64,000 nt of DNA, taken from NCBI GenBank assembly GCA_949152475.1, contig OX424569.1, positions 18,823,170 through 18,887,169 of the forward strand. The letters are read 5' to 3'. Below, piece by piece: positions 1 through 10,830 of the stretch (position 1 is the stretch's first letter; each line of letters starts with the position of its first letter). The notes beneath the pieces were generated by a model. The model ran no database searches. It was not told where the DNA came from and saw nothing but the letters and a program-made list of their open reading frames with translations. A program made the position numbers and the translations under genes. The DNA comes from Terebella lapidaria. Lineage: Eukaryota > Annelida > Polychaeta > Terebellida > Terebellidae.

Positions 1-1080
1 CATTTCACATCAGTTGAAATTCCAACGGGACATACGTTCCGCTACCATCTCATCCTGGATTCAAAAATGTATCCGCACCTGTTACGATTTGGCCGAGCAG
101 GACTCCGCCTGTTCGTTCAAGGTACGCGCCCATGATGTTCGGGCCATGGCGGCCTCTCTTGCATATATGGGACGGGTTCCACTTGATCAGGTCATGCAAG
201 CATGTTCATGGCAATCCCATAACACCTTTACGTCTTTCTACCTTAGAGACCTGACGTGGACGGGGAGTGAGGGCTACCACCTCGGGCCCGTGGTAGCTGC
301 TCGGAGCGTCGTCACCCCTTGAGGATGACGTGGCCCATCTTGTACATACGTTCCTCTTGTACATATGTTGAAGTTCCGTGTTGCGAGTTCCGGTTCCGAT
401 TACCGTTAAATTGGTCTCCTATGTCAGTACGGTCGTACTCCTTAGTTCGGTATGCATTGTGACTCAGTTGCGTCAGCAAGGCATATCCTCATGTACATAC
501 GTTACGTCACTTATGACCGGAAGCCAGTCACTCGACACTCGGAGGTAAGTGGTTTTTTCTACTTACCCTATTGTTAAACCATAAATGTTTTGGTGACCCT
601 GAGGACACCCTCCTCTGGTTCCTCCAATCATTCAGGGGAAAAGCCCACCCTGTCCCTCACTGAGGCCCTAGGGTTGAGCTTTTGGTTATGTCAGAGTTCT
701 TTTTGGAGCACCCCGCCTCCAATCTTTATTCTGATTTTACCCGTAATGTGTTTTGGAGGTAAGATATAGGCATATAACTGGCTGTTTTATGTTAATAAAA
801 CTAGTGTTATATACTATACTTACCTCCAAAACACATTCAGAGTGCCCACCCGGCCGGCCCCGCGTACTCCTTCTGGTTGGTTCCTAGAATCGACGAGAAT
901 GACGTCACCATCCGGTCACGTGGGTTAGTGGCTTGGACAATTCATTGTCTAGCCCATTTTCCAAATGGGGTTCTCTCTATGGAGAACTCCTATGTCAGTA
1001 AGGCTAATAAGCCATAACCCGTAATGTGTTTTGGAGGTAAGTATAGTATATAACACTAGTTTTATTAACATAAAACAGCC
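1..1080 (+). mobile_element. DIRS-like tyrosine-recombinase retroelement, right-hand part
   Basis: The window opens inside a DIRS1-type retroelement, a relative of LTR elements that integrates with a tyrosine recombinase. Near 14-322 lies the C-terminal part of that recombinase, recognised by an H-D-V-R box, a W-x-S-H-N-T-F-T-S-F-Y-L-R-D segment and the closing L-G-P-V-V-A-A typical of DIRS enzymes. Downstream is the non-coding right end, with 58-bp exact inverted repeats at 780-837 and 1023-1080 and a further direct copy of the outer part near 740-764. This fits the inverted terminal repeat and internal complementary region known for DIRS elements. The left part lies outside the window, so its state as a whole cannot be judged. 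It ends exactly where the large inverted repeat begins. Confidence 0.8.
780..1080. repeat. 58-bp inverted repeat pair of the DIRS-like end
   Basis: Positions 780-837 and 1023-1080 are exact reverse complements, separated by 185 bp. The outermost word, starting AATGTGTTTTGG, also occurs in direct orientation near 743. In DIRS elements such complementary ends template the closed-circle intermediate; that role is known for the family and inferred here. Confidence 0.85.
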
Positions 1081-4000
1081 AATTTGTATTTTTCTTCGCC
1101 CCTAATTGTGCTAGAGACACGAATTTGGTACCTAAACATATGTTTTAGAGGTCAAGGAATGCAATAAAAATATTTTCAACTACTTCAGCCTATCCCTTCA
1201 GCATGAAATCCAAGATGGCGGCCATCAAAATCGCATATTTTGTCATATTTTTTCTAAAACTTTTATATTTTGAGGAACTGTGTGGCCATAATTGACAATT
1301 ATGTGCCCTAATACATGCTATTGGTACTTGATAACATCAGTGTCAAAAATAACAATGTCCCCAATGCCCTACGTGCTGAAAAATGTGTTGAGTTTGGCAA
1401 TAAACACAATCGCGGCGAAACCGAATTCGATGAACAATAAACACAAAGTTGTATATATCTTTGCCCCTAATTGTGCTAGAGACACAAAGTTAGTACCTAA
1501 ACATATGTTTTAGACGGCAAGGAATGCAATAAAAATATTTTCAACTACTTCAGCATACCCCCTCTGCATGAAATCCAAGATGGCGACCATCAGAATCGCA
1601 TATTTTGTCATATTTTTCCCTAAAACTTTAATATTTTAAGGGACTGTGGAGATTATCAACAATTTTGTGCCTCAATACATGCTATTGGTACTTGATAACA
1701 TCAGTGGCAATGATAACAATGTCCTCAATGCCTTAAATGCTAAGAAAATACCTTTAATTGGCAGTGAACACAATTGCGACAAAACCGAATTTAATCAAGA
1801 ATAAACAAAATTGCATAAATTTTTGCTACTAATTGTGCTAGAGACACAAAATTGGTACCTAAACTTACGTTTTAGAGGTCAGGGAATGCAATGAAATTGT
1901 TTTCAACTACTTTAGCATAGCGCTTCGGCATGAAATCCAAGATGGCGTCCATCATAATCGCATATTTTTTCATATTTCGTTCATGAAACTTTAATATTTT
2001 AAACGAATGTGTGGTCATTATCACCAATTATGTGCTCCAATACTTGCTACTGGTACTTAAAAACATCAGCTGTAGAACTAACAATGTCCCCTATGCCTTA
2101 ATTGCTCAAGAATATGTTGACTTTGGCAATAAACACAATCGCGACAAGACCGAAATTGATCAACGATTAGCACAAAATTGCATATATGTATATCTTTATA
2201 CCCTAATTGTGCGAACTTCGTACCTAAACATATGTGTTAGAGTTTAGGAAATGCAATAATATTGTTTTCAACTACTTCAGCATTGTCCATTAGCATGAAA
2301 TCCAAGATGGCAGCCACCAGAATTGCACATTTTATCATATTTTTTTCTAGAACTCTAATATATTACAACGAATGTGTAGCCATTATCACCAATATTGTGC
2401 CTTACGTACATGCTGATGGAGCTTAATAACATCAGTGGTTAAAATAACAATGTCCCCAATGCCTCAACTGCTAAAATATATATTGAATTTGACAATAAAC
2501 ACAATTGCAGCAATATTGAATTAGATCACAATCAACAGTTAAAGTCATGTAATGTGCATGAACGTGACGTTTAACGTCATTAAGTTAGTTCATTTATCTG
2601 AAATATACACATGTACATGTACATTACAAAAGCCATTTCCCACAAGCAAAGCATTCAGCATAGGAAAAATCCAAGATGGCCACATTTGTGCATAACTGAA
2701 CGAAGATAATGTACTCTCTTCACTGATATTTGGTCTAGAATTTGGTTTATTGTTATATTTCCATGTATTTAGATTTAAAATATGTACTTAGTTTGGCATA
2801 AAATGAACTACCCCTCTTGCAAAAGAACATATAAGGTCAAAATGGTTCTATGGAATGCCAAATCCAGGTATATATATTGTAATATGCCAGTGAATGTTTG
2901 TTATAAAATAACGACTAATATGTCCATTGCTAAGTTTTCACACATGCAGGATATAACGACACACATGTATTGGCAATTATCTTTATCATTTTGTCAGAAG
3001 TCAGGTTTACAACATTAAGTCATCCACATTCACTCAGTTCACACCATTGAGTCACCAGTAGTCTATCAGTCAATAAATATGTCATCAGTTATCACTCAGG
3101 TAAGAACATTACGTTACCAACATTCACTCAAATACCAACATTACCAAAGTATTCTGTGACCACATAACACTTAACAACATTATTTAACAACATCAAGTCA
3201 GACAAAATCTCTTTTTTGTATGATCTTGATTTTACTCAACGATGTTACCTAAGCTTTCAGCAACTGTTCAGATAACAACATATTCAGTGGTATGTGGTAA
3301 AAGATTACTTACGGTAGTTTCGATATGTGAGTAGATGTTGGAGAAATAATGTTCTTACCAGAGTGATAACTGATGGCATTTATTGACTGATTGACTACTG
3401 GTGACTCAGTGGTGTGAACTGAATGATTGTGGATGACTTGATATTGTAAACCTGAGTTCTGAAACAGTGATTTTTTGCCAATACATGTGTGTCGTTATAT
3501 CCTGCATGTGTGAAAACTTAGCAATGGGCATCATTGAAATATTACAATATAATTTACCTGGATTTGGCATTCCATAGAACCATTTTGACCTTATATTTTC
3601 TTTTGCAGGAGGGGTAGTTCATTTATTGCCAAACTAAGTGCATATTTTAAATCTAAATACATGGAAATATAACAATAAACCAAATTCTAGACCAAATATC
3701 AGTGAAGAGAGTACATTATCTTCGTTCAGTTATGCACAAATGTGGCCATCTTGGATTTTTCCTATGCTGAATGCTTTGCTTGTGGGAAATGGCTTTTGTA
3801 ATGTACATGTACATGTGTATATTTCAGATAAATGAACTAACTTAATGACGTTTAACGTCACGTTCATGCACATTACCTGACTTTAACTGTTGATTGTGAT
3901 CTAATTCAATATTGCTGCAATTGTGTTTATTGCCAAATTCAATATATATTTTAGCAGTTGAGGCATTGGGGACATTGTTATTTTAACCAATGATGTTATT

Positions 4001-5344
4001 AAGCACCATCAGCATGTACTTAAGGCACAAAATTGGTGATAATGGCTACACATTCGTTGTAATATATTAGAGTTCTAGAAAAAAACATGATAAAATATGC
4101 AATTCTGGTGGCTGCCATCTTGGATTTCATGCTAATGGACAATGCTAAAGTAGTTGAAAACAATATTATTGCATTTCCTAAACTCTAACACATATGTTTA
4201 GGTACGAAGTTCGCACAATTAGGGTATAAAGATATACATATATGCAATTTTGTGCTAATCGTTGATCAATTTCGGTCTTGTCGCGATTGTGTTTATTGCC
4301 AAAGTCAACATATTCTTGAGCAATTAAGGCATAGGGGACATTGTTAGTTCTACAGCTGATGTTTTTAAGTACCAGTAGCAAGTATTGGAGCACATAATTG
4401 GTGATAATGACCACACATTCGTTTAAAATATTAAAGTTTCATGAACGAAATATGAAAAAATATGCGATTATGATGGACGCCATCTTGGATTTCATGCCGA
4501 AGCGCTATGCTAAAGTAGTTGAAAACAATTTCATTGCATTCCCTGACCTCTAAAACGTAAGTTTAGGTACCAATTTTGTGTCTCTAGCACAATTAGTAGC
4601 AAAAATTTATGCAATTTTGTTTATTCTTGATTAAATTCGGTTTTGTCGCAATTGTGTTCATTGCCAATTAAAGGTATTTTCTTAGCATTTAAGGCATTGA
4701 GGACATTTTTATCATTGCCACTGATGTTATCAAGTACCAATAGCATGTATTGAGGCACAAAATTGTTGATAATCTCCACAGTCCCTTAAAATATTAAAGT
4801 TTTAGGGAAAAATATGACAAAATATGCGATTCTGATGGTCGCCATCTTGGATTTCATGCAGAGGGGGTATGCTGAAGTAGTTGAAAATATTTTTATTGCA
4901 TTCCTTGCCGTCTAAAACATATGTTTAGGTACTAACTTTGTGTCTCTAGCACAATTAGGGGCAAAGATATATACAACTTTATGTTTATTGTTCATCGAAT
5001 TCGGTTTCGCCGCGATTGTGTTTATTGCCAAACTCAACACATTTTTCAGCACGTAGGGCATTGGGGACATTGTTATTTTTGACACTGATGTTATCAAGTA
5101 CCAATAGCATGTATTAGGGCACATAATTGTCAATTATGGCCACACAGTTCCTCAAAATATAAAAGTTTTAGAAAAAATATGACAAAATATGCGATTTTGA
5201 TGGCCGCCATCTTGGATTTCATGCTGAAGGGATAGGCTGAAGTAGTTGAAAATATTTTTATTGCATTCCTTGACCTCTAAGACATATCTTTAGGTACCAA
5301 ATTCGTGTCTCTAGCACAATTAGGGGCGAAGAAAAATACAAATT
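1081..5344. repeat. Giant inverted repeat (palindrome) with ~2-kb arms
   Basis: The left arm, about 1081-3112, is the near-exact reverse complement of the right arm, about 3347-5344. Paired positions add up to 6425 over most of the length, with a small drift near the centre. The central ~235 bp do not pair. Each arm contains about four diverged tandem units of ~365 bp (starts near 1128, 1493, 1855 and 2219 on the left), recognised by a G/C-GTACCTAAAC word and an AATCCAAGATGGC word, then ~600 bp of single-copy inner arm. There is no convincing coding region; the short open frames are mirrored in both arms. It could be a foldback-type element or an inverted duplication. No transposase is visible. 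Confidence 0.9.
1128..2520 (+). repeat. ~365-bp diverged tandem units of the left palindrome arm
   Basis: Four units spaced 362-365 bp repeat the order GTACCTAAAC, GCAATAAAAAT-like, CAACTACTTCAGC, CCAAGATGGC, CAATGTCC, AATAAACACAAT. The CCAAGATGGC word recurs near 1207, 1572, 1936, 2303 and 2671, and in mirror image in the right arm. The words match the core of the vertebrate YY1 site (AAGATGGCGGC); the first unit has it in full. Confidence 0.75.
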
Positions 5345-6027
5345 TGTGTTTCAAGAAATGTCTCGGTTTTGATGGCGGCCATTTTGAAAAGCCGCCATAT
5401 TGGATAGTTCATCCCAGGATATCGAGTGTTAACAAGTGGATTCTGAAGCTCAAGGGTCCCCTGAACAAAATGACACCCCTCGCGGAGAGTCCTGGGGGGG
5501 GGGGGGTGCACGGTGGACCCCCTGGGCTCATGGACTATAGTGTATTATTGTGTAGTCTACCAACATATTATGAACAAGATAAATAAGACTTCAATTACCG
5601 GTGAACCACCCGAAAAATTTTCGCAAATTTCGCGAATTAAAAAAAATCGCGAAATTAAATGGACGCAAAACATTTCTGATGACCACCCAAATTGTTATGA
5701 AGAAATTGTTCAAGATGGTCCAATCGCGAAATTAAACGGACACGAAATGGTCTGATCGCAAAACGTGAAAAAATTCAAATACTGAACTATTGAAACCCTC
5801 AATGGGAACAGACTGTGTACTTTTTTTTCCTAAAAACGTGAATATTCCAACCACTGAATTGAATTTGGACATGCACCCGCTTCTTTCAAATACATTATGT
5901 ATCCTATCAAAGATGGCGCCAGTGAGGATTTGGATATAACTGTTTGACTGGGCTTTGTTTTCATCCCAAATGTTATTCTACGCCCTTTATTTACATCAAA
6001 ATCTTGTGCTAGCGGTAATAGACTCCT
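5345..6027. other. Spacer between palindrome and satellite; no gene seen
   Basis: This starts with sequence that still resembles the palindrome units (a GATGGCGGCC word near 5372 and its complement near 5393). It then has a run of 13 G at 5494-5506 and short repeats built on TCGCGAAATTAAA around 5625-5760. No open frame with coding character was found. Confidence 0.5.
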
Positions 6028-7890
6028 GCTAATCTCTAAGTGATCCTGACAGTGTCATACCTGTCTCTGATGTCGCGGTTACTGGACTTTCTCAAGCTGA
6101 TCTCTAACTGATCCTGACAGTGTCATACCTGTCCCAGATGTCGTGGTTGCTGAAATTTCCCAAGCAGCTGATCTCTAAGTGATCCTGACAGTGTCATACC
6201 TGTCCCAGATGTCGTGGTTGCTGAAATTTCCCAAGCAGCTGATCTCTAAGTGATCCTGACAGTGTCATACCTGTCTCTGATGTCGCGGTTACTGGACTTT
6301 CTCAAGCTGATCTCTAAGTGATCCTGACAGTGTCATACCTGTCCCAGATGTCGTGGTTGCTGAAATTTCCCAAGCAGCTGATCTCTAAGTGATCCTGACA
6401 GTGTCATACCTGTCTCTGATGTCGCGGTTACTGGACTTTCTCAAGCTGATCTCTAAGTGATCCTGACAGTGTCATACCTGTCCCAGATGTCGTGGTTGCT
6501 GAAATTTCCCAAGCAGCTGATCTCTAAGTGATCCTGACAGTGTCATACCTGTCTCTGATGTCGCGGTTACTGGACTTTCTCAAGCTGATCTCTAAGTGAT
6601 CCTGACAGTGTCATACCTGTCCCAGATGTCGTGGTTGCTGAAATTTCCCAAGCAGCTGATCTCTAAGTGATCCTGACAGTGTCATACCTGTCTCTGATGT
6701 CGCGGTTACTGGACTTTCTCAAGCTGATCTCTAACTGATCCTGACAATGTCATACCTGTCTCTGATGTCGCGGTTACTGGACTTTCTCAAGCTGATCTCT
6801 AACTGATCCTGACAGTGTCATACCTGTCTCTGATGTCGTGGTTACTGGACTTTCTCAAGCTGATCTCTGAGTGATCCTGACAGTTTCATACCTGTCTCTG
6901 ATGTCGTGGTTACTGGACTTTCTCAAGCTGATCTCTGAGTGATCCTGACAGTTTCATACCTGTCTCTGATGTCGTGGTTACTGGACTTTCTCAAGCTGAT
7001 CTCTAAGTGATCCTGACAGTGTCATACCTGTCTCTGATGTCGTGGTTACTGGACTTTCTCAAGCTGATCTCTGAGTGATCCTGACAGTTTCATACCTGTC
7101 TCTGATGTCGTGGTTACTGGACTTTCTCAAGCTGATCTCTAAGTGATCCTGACAGTGTCATACCTGTGTCTGATGTCGTGGTTACTGCACTTTCTCAAGC
7201 TGATCTCTAAGTGATCCTGGCAGTGTCATACATGTCTCTGATGTCATGGTTACTGGACTTTCTCAAGCTGATCTCTAAGTGATCCTGGCAGTGTCATACC
7301 TGTCTCAGATGTCGTGGTTACTGCACTTTCTCAAGCTGATCTCCAAGTGATCCTGACAGTGTCATACCTGTCTCTGATGTCGTGGTTACTGGATTTCCTC
7401 AAGCTGATCTCCAAGTGATCCTGGCAGTGTCATACATGTCTCTGATGTCGTGGTTACTGCACTTTCTCAAGCTGATCTCCAAGTGATCCTGACAGTGTCA
7501 TACCTGTCTCTGATGTCGTGGTTACTGGACTTTCTCAAGCTGATCTCCAAGTGATCCTGACAGTGTCATACCTGTCTCTGATGTCGTGGTTACTGGACTT
7601 TCTCAAGCTGATCTCCAAGTGATCCTGACAGGTTCATACCTGTCTCTGATGTCGTGGTTACTGGACTTTCTCAAGCTGATCTCCAAGTGATCCTGGCAGT
7701 GTCATACCTGTCTCTGATGTCGTGGTTACTGGACTTTCTCAAGCTGATCTCTAAGTGATCCTGACAGTGTCATACCTGTCTCTGATGTCGTGGTTACTGG
7801 ATTTCCTCAAGCTGATCTCTAAGAGATCCTGGCATTGTCATACATGTCTCTGATATCGTGGTTACTGGACTTCCTGGAGCTCATTTATAA
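6028..7890. repeat. 68/71-bp tandem array with higher-order structure
   Basis: About 27 head-to-tail units share the core CTGATCTCTAAGTGATCC and GTCATACCTGTC. Two unit types occur. Type A is 68 bp and carries TCTCTGATGTCG with TTACTGGACTTTCTC. Type B is 71 bp and carries CCCAGATGTCGTGG with GCTGAAATTTCCC. From about 6030 to 6720 they form mostly A-B dimers of ~139 bp. From about 6720 onward only A-like units continue, more diverged toward the right edge. It is not coding. Confidence 0.95.
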
Positions 7891-8213
7891 ATGATCCTCA
7901 CCTTGGGTTCTTGAACTTGGTCAAGCTGGTTTCTTTGTTGACATGACATGAATGCGTGCATAATTGCACTTTAAATTCCAAGCGGATATCTACTTAATAA
8001 GGAGCCTCGTGTATTTGTTGATATTCTCAGTTTACTTTGAAGATCTCCAAGGATTTCACTTTGCTTGTCAGCTCTAAAACTTGTATATTGAATATATATC
8101 CATCCAAAAAATGAAATATATCCATCGAAACAAGAACGTCACATTGCCCATAGCAAATGTATGGTTGTTGTCTATGACCGACATGTATATGCTATACTCT
8201 GCTGTTGCAGACA
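7891..8213. other. Short unique stretch after the satellite
   Basis: AT-rich unique sequence, seen as a possible intron end: it finishes in a pyrimidine-rich tract and a CAG acceptor just before 8214. Nothing else was recognised. Confidence 0.4.
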
Positions 8214-8358
8214 CCGTCTGCTTCGGGACCCTCCTTGGTGGATGAGTCTGCGTGCACTACTGCGCATGCTCGCCAGACACGACACACTGCTCGTGCATCA
8301 GGAGGCCAAGATTCTGCACGTGACGGACGTCGCCACCAGCGACCACGTGACTGCATAA
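8214..8358 (+). CDS. Possible terminal exon of an unknown plus-strand gene
   Basis: A good acceptor (CTGTTGCAG, ending about 8213) is followed by a frame of about 47 codons ending in TAA near 8356-8358. Codon use is GC3-rich (CTG, GTG, GCC, AAG), unlike the AT-rich surroundings, and the entry phase is 2. The peptide starts HRLLRDPPWWMSLRALL and is basic and probably helical; I do not recognise it. A canonical AATAAA lies 332 bp downstream at 8690-8695. Upstream sequence within the window is all repeats, so the other exons, if real, are outside it. A second frame is also open here, which lowers confidence. Confidence 0.3.
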
Positions 8359-8640
8359 ACGCCTATTCTAAAGATTTGTAGTTCTCCCCGATGGGTTAAA
8401 ACTTTGTACTGGCCAGTTTTTGGCGATATGTTGTTGAGTCATATGTTATACTTTGTTTAAATGCTTGATACGTTGGTTATTTATTATGAGGACTGGTGAA
8501 TACGGCAGGATAATGAATGCTATGACTTTTAGGGGGATATTTACTACTAGTAATATAGAATTGAAGTGCCCCCAGAAACCTCGATTGGTGTATCATGAGA
8601 AACCCCCGATGTACGTGTATTTGTGTTGTTATGATATTGA

Positions 8641-8646
8641 TTTATT
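8641..8646 (-). promoter_or_regulatory. Candidate polyadenylation signal of the minus-strand receptor gene
   Basis: TTTATT on the plus strand reads AATAAA on the minus strand, about 66 nt after the stop codon of the cytoplasmic-tail exon. It would give a very short 3' UTR. Confidence 0.45.
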
Positions 8647-8689
8647 GTAATCTATCTAATCTGCGTTTCTATGCTTATTGTTCACGACG

Positions 8690-8695
8690 AATAAA
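8690..8695 (+). promoter_or_regulatory. Candidate polyadenylation signal AATAAA (plus strand)
   Basis: Canonical AATAAA that could end the transcript using the candidate exon at 8214-8358. It lies within ~20 bp of the stop codon of the convergent minus-strand receptor gene, so the two 3' ends would touch or overlap. Confidence 0.35.
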
Positions 8696-8711
8696 GTATT
8701 AGCAACATCGT

Positions 8712-9276
8712 TCAAATGTTGTTCATTTCCACAGTTTCCACATATTGTTCTTCAACAACAGGGAACATCGTTCTCTGGTTCTTCATATTGCCATACCGCA
8801 ATATGTTGTCGGAAGCTGCGCCAGCTAAGTTTGCGTATGTCAGTCCAGTTCTGTTAGGATCTCGTGACTCGGGTAGGCCTGGTACATTCTCCCGACTGCT
8901 AGTAGACGTGATTAGGTAACTTGAAACAGGTTCCTGCACAATCGGGATGGGCATTCGGTCTCCTGTCTCACCCAGTGACATGTCTCTTGGCGTCGGGTTC
9001 GTGTGCTCCGGCCTGACCCCGATGACGTCACTGTCCAGGATACACTGGTACGTGTCTGAGGTGTCGGGGATGTCGGCATAAGCGGCGCTCATGCACTGGG
9101 AGCGCAGGCCGGGTGTGTGGCGGATAGTGGCGGTCTCCGTGCTGGGAGCAGGACCGGGAGTGACAACAGCTGGAGACTGTCTGCCCTGTGACTTCTGTCT
9201 TCTGTTAATACGATAACGTACAAGAGTTGTATCATCTCCCAGATGCCAACCTGATACTGATTTCGAGTACTCTGCA
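8712..9276 (-). CDS. Receptor exon 6: cytoplasmic tail with ITIM-type motif
   Basis: This last exon codes for residues 221-408 of the assembled protein, then the stop. The tail is hydrophilic and rich in P, S and T. Tyrosine motifs seen: L-T-Y-A-N-L (Tyr368), a canonical I/V/L/S-x-Y-x-x-L/V ITIM; Y-G-N-M (Tyr382), which fits both YxN (Grb2-type) and YxxM (PI3K-type) SH2 sites; and weaker Y-A-D-I (287), Y-Q-C-I (297) and Y-V-E-T (399). In vertebrates ITIMs recruit SHP-type phosphatases; the same role here is inferred. The acceptor is a tandem CAGCAG, and use of either AG keeps the frame and changes one Ser. Codon use is GC-rich and the frame is open throughout, so the exon itself is well supported. 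Confidence 0.75.
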
Positions 9277-9533
9277 CTGCTGTCCAGCACAGCGTCTCAA
9301 ATACCAAGACGAGGCCAATTCCACAGGATCCCACAGTGACAAATGAAACAAAATAAAACTATATCTCTTTCGGAATGAATCTCTGTGGAATGGGTGATGA
9401 ACTACACCCATGGTTGATAAAGGCCTTACTAATATTGTGAGATGTCACTGACCAGGGAAGGATTGGTAGACACGGTATTAGGGCAATGTACCACCTCTTG
9501 GTATTTGAGACTATCTGGGCCAGTATACCATAC

Positions 9534-9627
9534 CTATGTATGTAGATGAATACACACACCACTGCCGCTACGGTGATTGGAGGTATTCCGAACGACACAT
9601 AAAGCAGAACCTGACCCAGTTCTTGCT
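9534..9627 (-). CDS. Receptor exon 5: transmembrane helix
   Basis: A 94-nt exon bounded by a TTCATTCTAG acceptor and an AG|GTATGG donor. It enters in phase 1 and leaves in phase 2, matching exons 4 and 6. It codes for a short juxtamembrane piece (E-Q-E-L-G-Q) followed by about 24 hydrophobic residues ending C-V-F-I-Y-I-H, a typical single-pass helix with Pro-Pro in its outer part. The basic residues that usually follow on the cytosolic side come a little later, in exon 6 (R-Y-R-I-N-R-R). Confidence 0.75.
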
Positions 9628-9864
9628 CTAGAATGAAAAGTATTAGCAGGATTCATCTATCTACTAACAATTAATTTTCGTTTCTATTCCTGGCAATTGA
9701 TCAACTTTACCACCTAGGACAAAATTATGATCTGGGGTAGATGTAGGCACTGATTCAGTGACAGGTCATGCATGATCATCATATGTATATTGCAATATAA
9801 TCAACAATCGCCTGGATCTGCGAACCAATTTTCAAACATCCTGTTCCTTCTGACTGGCACCCAC

Positions 9865-9993
9865 CTTGCCGGACAGAGGCCAGCGTCTCGAGCTGAGATG
9901 AGGACTCCACTATTGAAGCGGTGGGAAGGTCCGGCTGACTGTCCGAGGTTCCGTCTGTGACGTCACCGGGAAGCACGGACAATAACGTGCTTA
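9865..9993 (-). CDS. Receptor exon 4: extracellular stalk
   Basis: A 129-nt exon with a good acceptor (TTTCTGCAG) and a CAAG|GTGGGT donor, phase 1 at both ends. It codes for about 42 residues rich in Ser, Thr, Asp and Glu and without Cys, fitting an extended, perhaps O-glycosylated, stalk between the Ig-like fold and the membrane. No domain was recognised. The symmetrical 1-1 phase means it could be skipped without a frame change. Confidence 0.6.
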
Positions 9994-10469
9994 CTGCAGA
10001 AACAACCGCGACACCTGGCGAGGGAAGTTATCTACACCTAAAATGCCTTGAACAACCATGAAAACATTCACAGTATCATCAAGTACAGTCGAATCATGCG
10101 ATGGCAGCGAAGAAGATAGCACCTTCTTCACCAGAACCAGGGTTATTCGTCAACTATAGACCCCGGGGTAGCTATTTCAAGTTTAATGATTACATTTAGC
10201 TTTGGAATATTGTACCATTGGTGGGATCCGATGATGTTTGTTTTGTCGACTCGACGTGTGTGCTGACTACAAATTCGGTAGTAGTTCTGTCACCTGGGAG
10301 CAACAAACAAGTGCGAATACCAGACTACTCATCTTTATGCCATGTCTATCGGTACAAAGACTACTTGAAGGTGCTATGGAACAATACGTAATAAACCAAT
10401 GACGATGCATTTTTGTTGGAAATAAAAATATGCCATATAAATCATATCACATGTTACGGGATTATTTAC
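9994..10469 (-). other. Receptor intron 3
   Basis: 476 bp between exons 3 and 4, with GT and AG ends on the minus strand. No repeat or RNA gene was recognised. Confidence 0.5.
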
Positions 10470-10658
10470 AGCGTTGTGTCCGTGTGCTGAGTCTGGCTCG
10501 GCTATCCATGACATGTCTGTCCTTGCTCGACCCCGGCAGTCTCAGGGTCACGCTGTAGTTGGCGTCTATGTTCCCGGGCCTGACTCTCCACAGCAGGATG
10601 CCCACATCTTGCTTACCACAGTAACTTGTCTGTAACAGTGATCCAACTCGAAAACCAT
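10470..10658 (-). CDS. Receptor exon 3: second half of the Ig-like domain
   Basis: A 189-nt exon, phase 1 at both ends, with donor T|GTAAAT. The peptide includes G-F-R-V-G-S-L-L-Q-T-S-Y-C, then I-L-L-W-R-V-R-P-G and D-A-N-Y-S-V-T-L. This order resembles the E, F and G strands of an Ig fold, where D-x-A/G-x-Y is usual, although the F-strand Cys is missing. N-Y-S is a glycosylation sequon. The chosen acceptor (CCAAAG|AT) has a poor pyrimidine tract; it was picked because it gives the phase required by exon 2. Upstream, an in-frame stop limits the exon to within about 20 bp of this point. The LTR element begins only 172 bp further upstream in the intron. Confidence 0.55.
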
Positions 10659-10830
10659 CTTTGGTCGCCTTGAATATCGGTTAGTGGTAAATATATTCGA
10701 CGTGCTATGAAAAAACTACTCCTGTTTTCAACTCGGTCATGGCCAACATTAGTAGTATAGGTTAAAGTGTGGTGTAGAGGTTGAGGAAGCGGACGTTTGC
10801 CAGCTTCATCTGATACTCTTCAGATAATAC

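Noticed and set aside
1292-5133. Short open frames repeated in mirror image (73 and 78 codons)
   Set aside because: They are the same DNA in the two palindrome arms, with no coding character and no family match.
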